From: an uncultured Ruminococcus sp.
GTDB taxonomy: Bacteria; Bacillota_A; Clostridia; Oscillospirales; Ruminococcaceae
DNA: 5,412 nt
Assembly (NCBI GenBank): GCA_937880065.1
Contig: CALFMA010000735.1
Location: forward strand, 1-5,412
Reading direction: 5' to 3'
The notes under the pieces were generated by a model. That model was not told where the DNA came from. It searched no databases and worked only from the letters and a program-made list of their open reading frames with translations. This document shows, in pieces, positions 1-5,412 of this stretch; the stretch's first letter is position 1; each line of letters begins with the position of its first letter. A program made the position numbers and the translations under genes.

Positions 1-104
1 ACGAGGCTTGTTGATTATGTTATGTCCACAGTTCAACCGTGGAGAAACAAATGTATAATTTTCAAAGTAGGGATTGGTATAACTTTCATCTTTCATTTCT
101 TCTT
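1..104. other. Non-coding region downstream of the operon
   Basis: Between the left edge and the permease stop I see no gene on the minus strand and no convincing promoter. The only structure is the hairpin at 25-43. A plus-strand frame beginning at 51 enters the permease gene in antisense and is not credible as a gene. Confidence 0.5.
25..43. other. Hairpin downstream of the permease, without a U-tract
   Basis: TCCAC and GTGGA flank a paired core, giving a stem of about eight base pairs including one mismatch or wobble position and a tiny loop (plus strand TCCACAGTTCAACCGTGGA). It lies about 60 bases after the permease stop. Neither strand has a T-run directly after the stem, so it is a poor intrinsic terminator. 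It could still mark the 3' end of the operon by pausing or RNA protection. Confidence 0.35.
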
Positions 105-2441
105 TTATTCAGAAATAAGTTTGTAAGCCGAGATTTTCTTTATATTAGCCGATACAAGATAGGTTATTGCGTAAATGAATATTGCAAGACTGATAACCGA
201 AATAATTCCCACGGAAACAGGCACCAAGAAATCTGCTTTCATTACACCGAATCTACTGAAAATCAATGATACAATTTTATTTGTAAAATAACAGCCAAGA
301 ATTGCACCTATTATATTTCCGACTACAGAAACAGACATAGTTTCTGTTGCAAGCTGTCCTCTGATTTGTTTGCTTGTGAAACCTAACGCTTTCTGTATAC
401 CGAATTCGTGCTGTCGCCTTACGGTTACTGTTTTGATAATCAGGTTTATAATAAGAGTTACAAAAAGCAGTATCAGAATCGCAAAAACAAATACAATTCC
501 TTGCATCATAGCAAGAAGTGAGTTGTCCTCATACAGCGTGAAATCTACATTTATAGCACCTGTAATCTTTTCTTTGTATTTATCCTTGAGCTTTGTGATG
601 AATTCATCTGTACTGTCTGCATATCCGCTTCCTATTCCGCCTTTAAGATCAACGCACAAATGAGTATAATTCAGCGGGATATGCAGGCGGTTTATTCTTG
701 CTTTCTCAGTGATATAACACCCCCACCCCATTGATGATGTGGTCTGCGTCAATCCTACGATAAGGAACTTTTCTGTATATGCACCGCAGCTGACTTCTAT
801 TTCTTCCCCCAATTCAACTTTAAGATGCTTTTTTATATTACCGGATATGACTATCTCGTTGTCATATTTAGGCGCCCTGCCTTCATAAATTCCGTCAAAA
901 CTGAAATCGCTGTAATCATCGGCAGATTCAAGAATCACCTGATAATCACCTATAGCCGCCGCCATTTCTGAATTATATCTGTAAACCTTTTCAACCTCGT
1001 CCATTGCGGCAATTTCAGGAATTATATCATCATCAGTAATGAAAACCGTAGCATTTTCGTGATTTGAAGATAGCAGTCTCATCATACGTGAATCATCAAA
1101 AATGACATTATATCCGAAAGCTATTACAAATGCTGTTGTAAAGCCAATTGCAATCATCATAACCATAAGGAGTACACTTTGCTTGCCCCAGTGGAATATT
1201 GCCTTAAAGGGAAGAAGTATACCCAGTGAGCCTTTTGACTTATCAAGAGGAAAATGATTTTTCCTGAAATTATGAACATTCAAGCCCTGTCTTAATGCCG
1301 TTACAGGCTGTAATTTGTTAATTCTGCGTGTAGAGAAAAATGATACCGCAATTGCCGCAAATGTAAGCAAGCCGGCTGTGACCATAACGCAAAACCAGTC
1401 AATTCCGTATTCCCAGATGCAGAGTGCCTCTGTCCTTATAATCTGCTCCCATGTAGGCAGAAAAAGGTATGTAAGGCTAATACCAATTGCAGAAGCTGCT
1501 GCTGTTACTAATGCAAATTGCAGAATAATCGCAAGTCGTATCTGAAAACTTGTATAGCCTATAGCCTTTTGCACACCGATATTTTTTATATCCTGTTCAA
1601 TGCTGTTGGAAATTCTGAAATTGATTACAAGCAGGGTTACAACTACCGCAATAAGAGAAAAGGCAATCATTACAGATGAAAGTATATCAGGGAGATGCAT
1701 TCTTGCAAATTCGGCGTCACTTTTTAAAATATTAAATGTGGTAATTTCTTTTTTTCCAAACTCTTTTGTTATGCGGACGGAAATTTTTGCATCATCTTCG
1801 TTCTCATCTAATTTTATAAAATATGCTGTGTTGTTGTGAGATATGGGATTCGCTGAAATTCTTTCATAATCTTCATCATTTACAAACATTGAATATCTGT
1901 ATACGCCATTTCCGCCTGTCATCATTCGCTCGAAAAAGCCTGCAACCATAAAGGTGTATTCTTCTTCGCCTATGGTGCATTTGAATTCCGTATCAAGCTC
2001 GGAATCCCAGTAATATTTGCATACAATAGGAAGATATATTGCATTTTTGTAGGTATTTTCCGATAATTCCACCATTCCGGGATTATCGCATACACCAAAA
2101 TTGCTGTAGGGCTGAAAAAGAATATCTCCTATATTGTCATCTCCGCGGACTTCATTGGTAATAACTGTATGAATCATATCAGTATAGGAATATTCCGCAA
2201 CACCTATCACATTGTCAAGACATTCATTAATAGCATTTGTGTCCTTGCTTTCTACAACTGAGAGAATGTGGGGTGTATCATACTCTTTTGTTTTTGTTTC
2301 CCAGAGCGATTGATAGCCTCTTGCAGTGATAAAGCCTATGTAAAGCAGTGCAGAGGCAAATATTATAATAAAAAAGAATGAAATAGTCTGCTTTGCATCT
2401 TTTCTGATGTTTGATTTAATCAGATTAACAATTTTATTCAT
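105..2441 (-). CDS. FtsX-family ABC transporter permease with two extracytoplasmic domains
   Basis: This is a 778-residue membrane permease partnered with the ATPase just upstream. By eye there are eight transmembrane helices: about 19-40, 254-276, 302-327, 349-370, 421-446, 645-670, 701-720 and 740-764. They form two similar halves, each made of one helix, a large outside domain (about 41-250 and 447-640) and three helices. The FtsX core motif occurs in both halves: IGVQKAIGYTSFQI at 288-301 and FGIQKALGFTSKQI at 680-693. Each half ends with a basic segment after its last helix (RRINKLQPVTALRQ; ANIKKISAYKLISE). The outside domains resemble the MacB periplasmic-core type. Such proteins often act as mechanotransmitters or extract lipids and peptides rather than forming a simple channel. 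The gene is complete and the substrate is unknown. The layout differs from BceB-type permeases (about 650 residues, ten helices, one outside domain). The ATG start is set by AAGGAG at 2449-2454. No MacA-like adaptor gene is visible. Confidence 0.94.
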   Translation of the reverse strand: MNKIVNLIKSNIRKDAKQTISFFFIIIFASALLYIGFITARGYQSLWETKTKEYDTPHILSVVESKDTNAINECLDNVIGVAEYSYTDMIHTVITNEVRGDDNIGDILFQPYSNFGVCDNPGMVELSENTYKNAIYLPIVCKYYWDSELDTEFKCTIGEEEYTFMVAGFFERMMTGGNGVYRYSMFVNDEDYERISANPISHNNTAYFIKLDENEDDAKISVRITKEFGKKEITTFNILKSDAEFARMHLPDILSSVMIAFSLIAVVVTLLVINFRISNSIEQDIKNIGVQKAIGYTSFQIRLAIILQFALVTAAASAIGISLTYLFLPTWEQIIRTEALCIWEYGIDWFCVMVTAGLLTFAAIAVSFFSTRRINKLQPVTALRQGLNVHNFRKNHFPLDKSKGSLGILLPFKAIFHWGKQSVLLMVMMIAIGFTTAFVIAFGYNVIFDDSRMMRLLSSNHENATVFITDDDIIPEIAAMDEVEKVYRYNSEMAAAIGDYQVILESADDYSDFSFDGIYEGRAPKYDNEIVISGNIKKHLKVELGEEIEVSCGAYTEKFLIVGLTQTTSSMGWGCYITEKARINRLHIPLNYTHLCVDLKGGIGSGYADSTDEFITKLKDKYKEKITGAINVDFTLYEDNSLLAMMQGIVFVFAILILLFVTLIINLIIKTVTVRRQHEFGIQKALGFTSKQIRGQLATETMSVSVVGNIIGAILGCYFTNKIVSLIFSRFGVMKADFLVPVSVGIISVISLAIFIYAITYLVSANIKKISAYKLISE

Positions 2442-2448
2442 ATCCGTA

Positions 2449-2454
2449 CTCCTT
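2449..2454 (-). promoter_or_regulatory. Ribosome binding site of the permease, overlapping the ATPase stop
   Basis: The minus strand reads AAGGAG here, seven bases before the permease ATG at 2441. It shares two bases with the ATPase TAA stop (2455-2453). This strong site fixes the permease start and implies translational coupling between ATPase and permease, as expected for two subunits of one complex. Confidence 0.85.
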
Positions 2455-3214
2455 ACCAGTTCATTTCTTTAAGGAATGTACGAAGCTTTTCATGGCGTTC
2501 TTTATCGCCGCTGATATATTTACCAAGGTCACATTCGCCGCACACTGTACCGTCTTTGACGTATATAATTCTGTTTCCACGTCTTGCGGATTTCATATCA
2601 TGAGTAACCATTACAACCGATTGCCCGTCGTTATTTATCTCTGACAACACGTTTAAAACTGCATCGCTGTTGGAGCTGTTCAACGCACCTGTCGGCTCAT
2701 CAGCAAATACCACATCGGGGGCATTTATAACTGCCCTGACAATTCCTGCACGCTGTGACTCACCGCCCGAAAGCTGTGAGGGAAATTTCTTTTGCAGTTT
2801 TTCATCAAGTCCAACTCTTTCAAAAAGCTTTTTCGCTTTTTCAATAAGTTCCTTTTTCTTCTGCCCTGTGAGAAGTCCTGCACTAAGGACATTATCCATA
2901 ATGCTCATTGAATCCATAAGGTGAATCTGCTGAAATACAAAGCCGCAATGCTTTCTGCGGAATACCGCCAGTTTATCGCTGCAATAGTCGGAGATAACCT
3001 CGCCGCAAAATGTGATTTTTCCAAGTGTAGGCTTATCCATTCCCGAAAGTGCATACAAAAGGGTTGATTTGCCTGCACCCGACGAACCCATAATTACAGT
3101 AAAATCTCCCTCGTAAATTTCAAGGTCAAGATTTCTTATAATATGCTGCTGCAATCCGCCGTTAGAAAAGGTTTTGCACAGCTTTTCGGTTTTAATTAAG
3201 ATTTTTTTGCTCAT
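2453..3214 (-). CDS. ABC transporter ATP-binding protein, MacB/LolD type
   Basis: This is a 253-residue cytoplasmic ATPase that powers the permease encoded immediately downstream; two copies would be expected per complex. All nucleotide-binding elements are present: Walker A GSSGAGKST (43-51), Q-loop Q95 (FVFQQ), ABC signature LSGGESQR (148-155), Walker B VVFADEP with D172 and E173, followed by TGALN, and the switch H205 (MVTHD). The TGALN and FQQ sequences and the short, single-domain length fit the group that serves FtsX/MacB-type permeases (LolD, MacB ATPase, BceA). The ATG start is supported by GGAG at 3223-3226, eight bases upstream. The gene lies 104 bases after the kinase, behind its own putative regulated promoter, and 11 bases before the permease. 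The family assignment is firm. A specific role in export of, or resistance to, a peptide or lipid is only an inference from the neighbourhood. Confidence 0.96.
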   Translation of the reverse strand: MSKKILIKTEKLCKTFSNGGLQQHIIRNLDLEIYEGDFTVIMGSSGAGKSTLLYALSGMDKPTLGKITFCGEVISDYCSDKLAVFRRKHCGFVFQQIHLMDSMSIMDNVLSAGLLTGQKKKELIEKAKKLFERVGLDEKLQKKFPSQLSGGESQRAGIVRAVINAPDVVFADEPTGALNSSNSDAVLNVLSEINNDGQSVVMVTHDMKSARRGNRIIYVKDGTVCGECDLGKYISGDKERHEKLRTFLKEMNW

Positions 3215-3241
3215 AACTGTTACTCCATATCAAATAAAATT

Positions 3242-3259
3242 TACAAGCATCAGCCTGTA
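3242..3259 (-). other. Small hairpin at the predicted 5' end of the transporter mRNA
   Basis: The minus strand reads TACAGGC, a TGAT loop, then GCTTGTA: a seven-base-pair stem with one G-U pair. It begins almost exactly at the start site predicted from the TATAAT box and ends 15 bases before the GGAG ribosome binding site. It may act as a 5' stabilising stem-loop. The AAATTTTATTT tail after it also leaves weak attenuation or termination possible, but the stem is short for a terminator. Confidence 0.4.
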
Positions 3260-3264
3260 TTTTT

Positions 3265-3293
3265 ATTATACTTTTTATTTTCTTAACGGTCTT
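3265..3293 (-). promoter_or_regulatory. Putative activator-dependent promoter for the ABC transporter genes
   Basis: The minus strand carries a perfect TATAAT at 3270-3265. Seventeen bases upstream (3293-3288) is AAGACC, which matches only the central GAC of the TTGACA -35 consensus. The start site would be near 3258, giving a leader of about 44 bases before the ATPase ATG. A consensus -10 with a poor -35 and direct repeats at and above the -35 region is the usual layout of a promoter activated by an OmpR-family regulator. Promoter position is inferred from sequence only. Confidence 0.6.
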
Positions 3294-3339
3294 TATCCGT
3301 TTCTTAACAGATTCTTAATTATGACAGCAAAATTCTTAA
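3280..3339 (-). promoter_or_regulatory. Phased TTAAGAA direct repeats, likely response-regulator operator
   Basis: Four exact copies of TTAAGAA (minus strand) lie at 3339-3333, 3318-3312, 3307-3301 and 3286-3280. Their starts are offset by 21, 11 and 21 bases, close to two, one and two helical turns, so all copies face the same side of the DNA. The central pair forms 7-bp repeats separated by 4 bp, the classic architecture for PhoB/OmpR-family dimers. Written as ATTAAG-N5-GTTAAG it closely resembles the NTTAAG-N5-WTTAAG motif described for streptococcal CiaR. The last copy abuts the -35 region of the putative promoter. The first copy lies inside the last codons of the kinase gene and could be coincidental. 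Binding by the regulator encoded at 4584-5273 is inferred. Confidence 0.6.
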
Positions 3340-4587
3340 TTCTGTGCAAAATCCCTTTTCTGTATTGTAGCAGGCAAGATTTCCGCCCATTTTTTCAATA
3401 AGCTGTGCGGATATGTATAATCCAAGTCCGCTGCCGCTTTTACCTGTGGAATTTCCGCCACGTTTGAATTTCTGCATTATAAGCGGCAGTTCATCCTCAG
3501 GAACACCTCCGCCGAAATCAGCAATTCTTATTACAAGGTGATTTTCCTCAATTTCAGCTGATACTTCAATTTCCGTGTCCGCATATTTGTATGAGTTAAA
3601 GATGATATTATCAAAAACCTGTCCCAATCGCAGTTTATCCGCAGAAACAATGCAGTCGGGAATATAATTTTTCGTTATCTGATTTTTGAAGTCGCTTGCT
3701 TTCAGAAGTTCCGCAATTTCATTGCTGCCGATTTCCGAAATTTCAACGTGAAGCTGATTAAGTTCGTCCATTGTGGAGTTGAAAATATCGTTTACAAGCT
3801 TGTCAATCTGATTTGCTTTTTCAATAATTCGGGACAGCTTTTCACGGTGATTTTCGTCCTTTACCGTAACCTGCATTACCTCTGAAATGGCTGTAATTGA
3901 GGCAACAGGAGTTTTTATATCGTGAGAAAGCTGTGCCGTAAGCTCTTGTTTGCTTATATTTGCAAGCCGTTCACGCTCCTTTGATGCCGCAAGCTCTGTC
4001 CTCATCATATCAAAGCTTTCGGTGAAATCTCCGAAAATATTGTTCTTTTCAATATCAAGAGGAATGTCAAGTTCACCTCTTGCCACATTAGCTGCAAAGC
4101 GTTTCAGCTTATCGAAAGGCTTAACTATGCGATATTCAAGGTAGAAATAATAAACCGCAATAAGACCGATTACAATTAAATTTGTGGCAACTAATACAAT
4201 AACCACGCTTTTTTGCTTATCAGATAAAATAATCCGCATATTATTGGGAATAATCAGCCAGCCGATTATCTCCTTATCCTTTTCAATTGGCCTTATGGTG
4301 CATCTTTCCTCCGAAGCCTTTACTACTGTAGTAGGAATTGTCGTATCAGTTGTCATAAGCAGATTTTCATCACGGTCAATAACTGCATATTCAAATTTAA
4401 ATGGACTTTCTTCTGTTTTATCGGGAGTGAGTTTATCCCAGTTTTCAACGGCAAGATGAATTGCCTCATTCATCTCAACTGTGTCTATTCGTGAGGTTTC
4501 CTTACATTCCCCAAGAATCAGAAATACCGATAATATAGTGACTATTACATAAATAATCACAATTGAAATTAAACCTTTTTTCTTCAT
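3319..4587 (-). CDS. Membrane sensor histidine kinase (HAMP, HisKA, HATPase_c)
   Basis: This is a 422-residue transmembrane kinase that should phosphorylate the regulator encoded just upstream. Helix TM1 lies at about 5-26 and TM2 at about 127-150, enclosing an outside domain of about 100 residues. A HAMP linker follows at about 150-205, then HisKA with SHDIKTP (phosphoacceptor H222; D223 and T226 fit the phosphatase HDxxT motif). The ATPase domain has an N box (N327 and N331), a G1 box (D357, G359, G361), F374, and a G2 box (GSGLGL, 385-390). All catalytic elements look intact. The ATG sits in an ATGA overlap with the regulator stop, with AAGGAT at 4593-4598 inside the regulator gene. The outside domain (e.g. 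YAVIDRDENLLMTT, 67-80) has the alternating pattern of a PAS/Cache-like fold, but that is inference and the ligand is unknown. The large sensor separates it from BceS-type kinases, which have almost no extracellular loop. Confidence 0.95.
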   Translation of the reverse strand: MKKKGLISIVIIYVIVTILSVFLILGECKETSRIDTVEMNEAIHLAVENWDKLTPDKTEESPFKFEYAVIDRDENLLMTTDTTIPTTVVKASEERCTIRPIEKDKEIIGWLIIPNNMRIILSDKQKSVVIVLVATNLIVIGLIAVYYFYLEYRIVKPFDKLKRFAANVARGELDIPLDIEKNNIFGDFTESFDMMRTELAASKERERLANISKQELTAQLSHDIKTPVASITAISEVMQVTVKDENHREKLSRIIEKANQIDKLVNDIFNSTMDELNQLHVEISEIGSNEIAELLKASDFKNQITKNYIPDCIVSADKLRLGQVFDNIIFNSYKYADTEIEVSAEIEENHLVIRIADFGGGVPEDELPLIMQKFKRGGNSTGKSGSGLGLYISAQLIEKMGGNLACYNTEKGFCTELRILLS

Positions 4588-5273
4588 ACCGTATCCTTTT
4601 TAAATATGTAGCCCACGCCCCATACAGTCTGAATAAACTGAGGTTGATTGGGATTTTTTTCAAGTTTTTCACGAAGATGCCGTATATGCACGTTAAGCGT
4701 TCCGTCACCTGTGAATTTATCCTCCCATACGTTTTGGAACAGTTCCTCTTTATCAATTACACGGTCAGGATTTTTTACAAGATAGGTCAAAAGTTTGTAT
4801 TCCATATATTTCAGTTTAAGCAGTTCACCATTTTTTCTGACAGTTTTTGCATCAAGGTCAATTTCTATGTCACCGAATAATATTAATTCCGATTTTGCAG
4901 TATTATTGTTCTCGTACCGTTTCAGCACAGCTTTCGCCTTTGCACATAAAACTCCGAGGGAAAATGGCTTGCAGATATAGTCATCACCGCCGATATTCAG
5001 AGCAATTATCATATCATCTTCACTTGACCTTGCACTTATAAAAAATATAGGTACATCAAGATTCTGACGGATTTTCTTGCAAAGTTCAAAGCCTGAATTA
5101 TTGCCTAAATTAATATCAAGAAGTATGAGTTCCGCTTGATTTTCCTTAAAAAACTCCATACACGCTTCACCGTCATAAACGCTGTATGTGGGAATATCAA
5201 ACATATTGAAATATTCCGCAATTGAATCCGCCAAATCTTTTTCATCATCTACAACAAGACATTTGTATTTCAT
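4584..5273 (-). CDS. OmpR/PhoB-family response regulator transcription factor
   Basis: This is a cytoplasmic two-component response regulator of 229 residues, the usual length for the OmpR/PhoB family. The receiver domain spans about residues 3-115. It shows the acidic pocket D9-D10, the phosphoacceptor D53 (in LLLDINLG), the switch S80 (FFISAR) and the conserved K102 (ICKPF). A winged-helix DNA-binding domain follows at about 130-227, with the family's HIRHLREKLE recognition-helix region and a TVWGVGYIF ending. The W before GVGY, where many relatives have R, also occurs in VanR-like regulators. The ATG start is supported by AAGGA at 5281-5285, seven bases upstream. The stop overlaps the kinase start by four bases, so the two are almost certainly a cognate pair that is translationally coupled. 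The inferred target is the set of direct repeats ahead of the ATPase gene (3280-3339). No copy of that motif was found in the regulator's own leader. Confidence 0.96.
   Translation of the reverse strand: MKYKCLVVDDEKDLADSIAEYFNMFDIPTYSVYDGEACMEFFKENQAELILLDINLGNNSGFELCKKIRQNLDVPIFFISARSSEDDMIIALNIGGDDYICKPFSLGVLCAKAKAVLKRYENNNTAKSELILFGDIEIDLDAKTVRKNGELLKLKYMEYKLLTYLVKNPDRVIDKEELFQNVWEDKFTGDGTLNVHIRHLREKLEKNPNQPQFIQTVWGVGYIFKKDTV
4593..4598 (-). promoter_or_regulatory. Ribosome binding site of the kinase, inside the regulator gene
   Basis: The minus strand reads AAGGAT within the last codons of the response regulator, five bases ahead of the kinase ATG at 4587. Together with the ATGA stop/start overlap it supports this kinase start and coupled translation of regulator and kinase. 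Confidence 0.7.
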
Positions 5274-5412
5274 ATATTTATCCTTTCAAAAAGTTCTGCT
5301 GCATTTCAATTTTATTTCTAAAGGGGTTCCCTAAAATAAAAAAATCCTAAATGCAATATATAGCAAACGACAAAATCTTTTGGCGTTTGCTATTTGCCGA
5401 TCCGCACGGAGC
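5274..5412. other. Non-coding leader/intergenic stretch before the response regulator
   Basis: This 139-bp stretch runs from the right edge to the regulator ATG. I see no coding frame. It contains the regulator's ribosome binding site (5281-5285), a short palindrome AGGGGTTCCCT (5322-5332), a T-rich tract on the minus strand (5333-5344), the long inverted repeat (5353-5397) and a GC-rich end (13 of the 17 bases 5396-5412). The best -10-like sequence, TAAAAT at 5314-5309, has no acceptable -35, so the promoter may be regulated, weak or outside the window. Confidence 0.6.
5353..5397. repeat. Long imperfect inverted repeat upstream of the response regulator
   Basis: A perfect ten-base inverted repeat, ATAGCAAACG (5360-5369) and CGTTTGCTAT (5384-5393), can be extended inward by CAAA/TTTG pairing after one mismatch. 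It also extends outward by GCAA/TTGC (5353-5356 and 5394-5397) across a three-base bulge. On the minus strand an interrupted T-rich tract (5344-5333) follows the stem, but only about nine bases after its outer end. It may be the terminator of a gene beyond the right edge, or a leader structure of the regulator mRNA. The delayed T-tract makes a standard intrinsic terminator uncertain. Confidence 0.5.

Noticed and set aside
26..43. Possible tRNA T-arm (GTTCAAC between short pairing arms)
   Set aside because: The base pair closing the T-loop is wrong (G opposite G), and no acceptor, D or anticodon arm can be found around it.
51..269. Plus-strand frame with GGAG six bases before an ATG at 51
   Set aside because: It runs mostly antisense to the end of the intact permease gene, its product has no recognisable motif, and the GGAG belongs to the hairpin at 25-43. 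It is most likely a chance frame.
370..663. Antisense frame of 97 codons inside the permease gene
   Set aside because: It is fully opposite a well-supported membrane protein gene, has no ribosome binding site and no recognisable domain.
4563..4880. Antisense frame of 105 codons across the regulator/kinase junction
   Set aside because: It lies opposite two clear genes, is low-complexity and Phe-rich as expected from an AT-rich reverse strand, and has no family features.
105..5273. Naming the locus bceRSAB or vraFG/graRS
   Set aside because: Gene content is similar, but the kinase has a large outside domain and the permease has a symmetric eight-helix, two-domain plan. The family symbols would overstate what is seen.
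5309..5338. TAAAAT -10-like box as the regulator promoter
   Set aside because: At spacings of 16-18 bases the upstream hexamers (such as ATTTTA) match the -35 consensus poorly, and AT-rich DNA yields such boxes by chance.
5333..5344. T-rich tract on the minus strand as a complete intrinsic terminator with the stem at 5353-5397
   Set aside because: The T-tract is separated from the stem by about nine bases even at the stem's outermost pairing and is interrupted by an A, so the pair is not a standard terminator. It is kept only as an inverted repeat of uncertain role.

Overview
The window holds one compact four-gene module, all read on the minus strand (right to left): an OmpR/PhoB-type response regulator, a membrane sensor histidine kinase, an ABC transporter ATPase of the MacB/LolD type, and a large FtsX-family permease. 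The DNA is AT-rich (roughly 35-40% GC by eye). It has good AGGAG-type ribosome binding sites and proteins typical of low-GC Gram-positives. This suggests a Clostridia-type Firmicute, plausibly a gut Ruminococcus or Eubacterium relative. That placement is an inference from composition and protein style, not a species identification.

Layout in transcription order. 5412-5274 is a leader or intergenic stretch with a long imperfect inverted repeat and no convincing promoter. 5273-4584 encodes the response regulator. 4587-3319 encodes the kinase, which overlaps the regulator by four bases (ATGA). 3318-3215 is a 104-bp regulatory gap with a perfect TATAAT -10 box, a poor -35, and TTAAGAA direct repeats in helical phase. 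A small hairpin lies where the new transcript would begin. 3214-2453 encodes the ATPase. 2441-105 encodes the permease, whose ribosome binding site overlaps the ATPase stop codon. 104-1 is non-coding as far as I can tell and holds a small hairpin without a U-tract.

The likely working model is that the kinase senses something at the outer face of the membrane and phosphorylates the regulator. The regulator then binds the direct repeats between the kinase and ATPase genes and switches on the ABC transporter from its own promoter. The transporter type (MacB-like ATPase plus an FtsX permease with two large extracytoplasmic domains) is typically involved in moving peptides or lipids out of or off the membrane, or in envelope-stress and antimicrobial-peptide defence. 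The substrate cannot be read from the sequence. The module resembles BceRS-BceAB or GraRS-VraFG systems in gene content but differs in design: the kinase has a roughly 100-residue outside sensor domain, and the permease is a symmetric duplication of two four-helix FtsX halves.

The protein families are well known. The most noteworthy signal is the repeat-and-promoter arrangement at 3258-3341. I saw no mobile element, CRISPR array, rRNA or tRNA.
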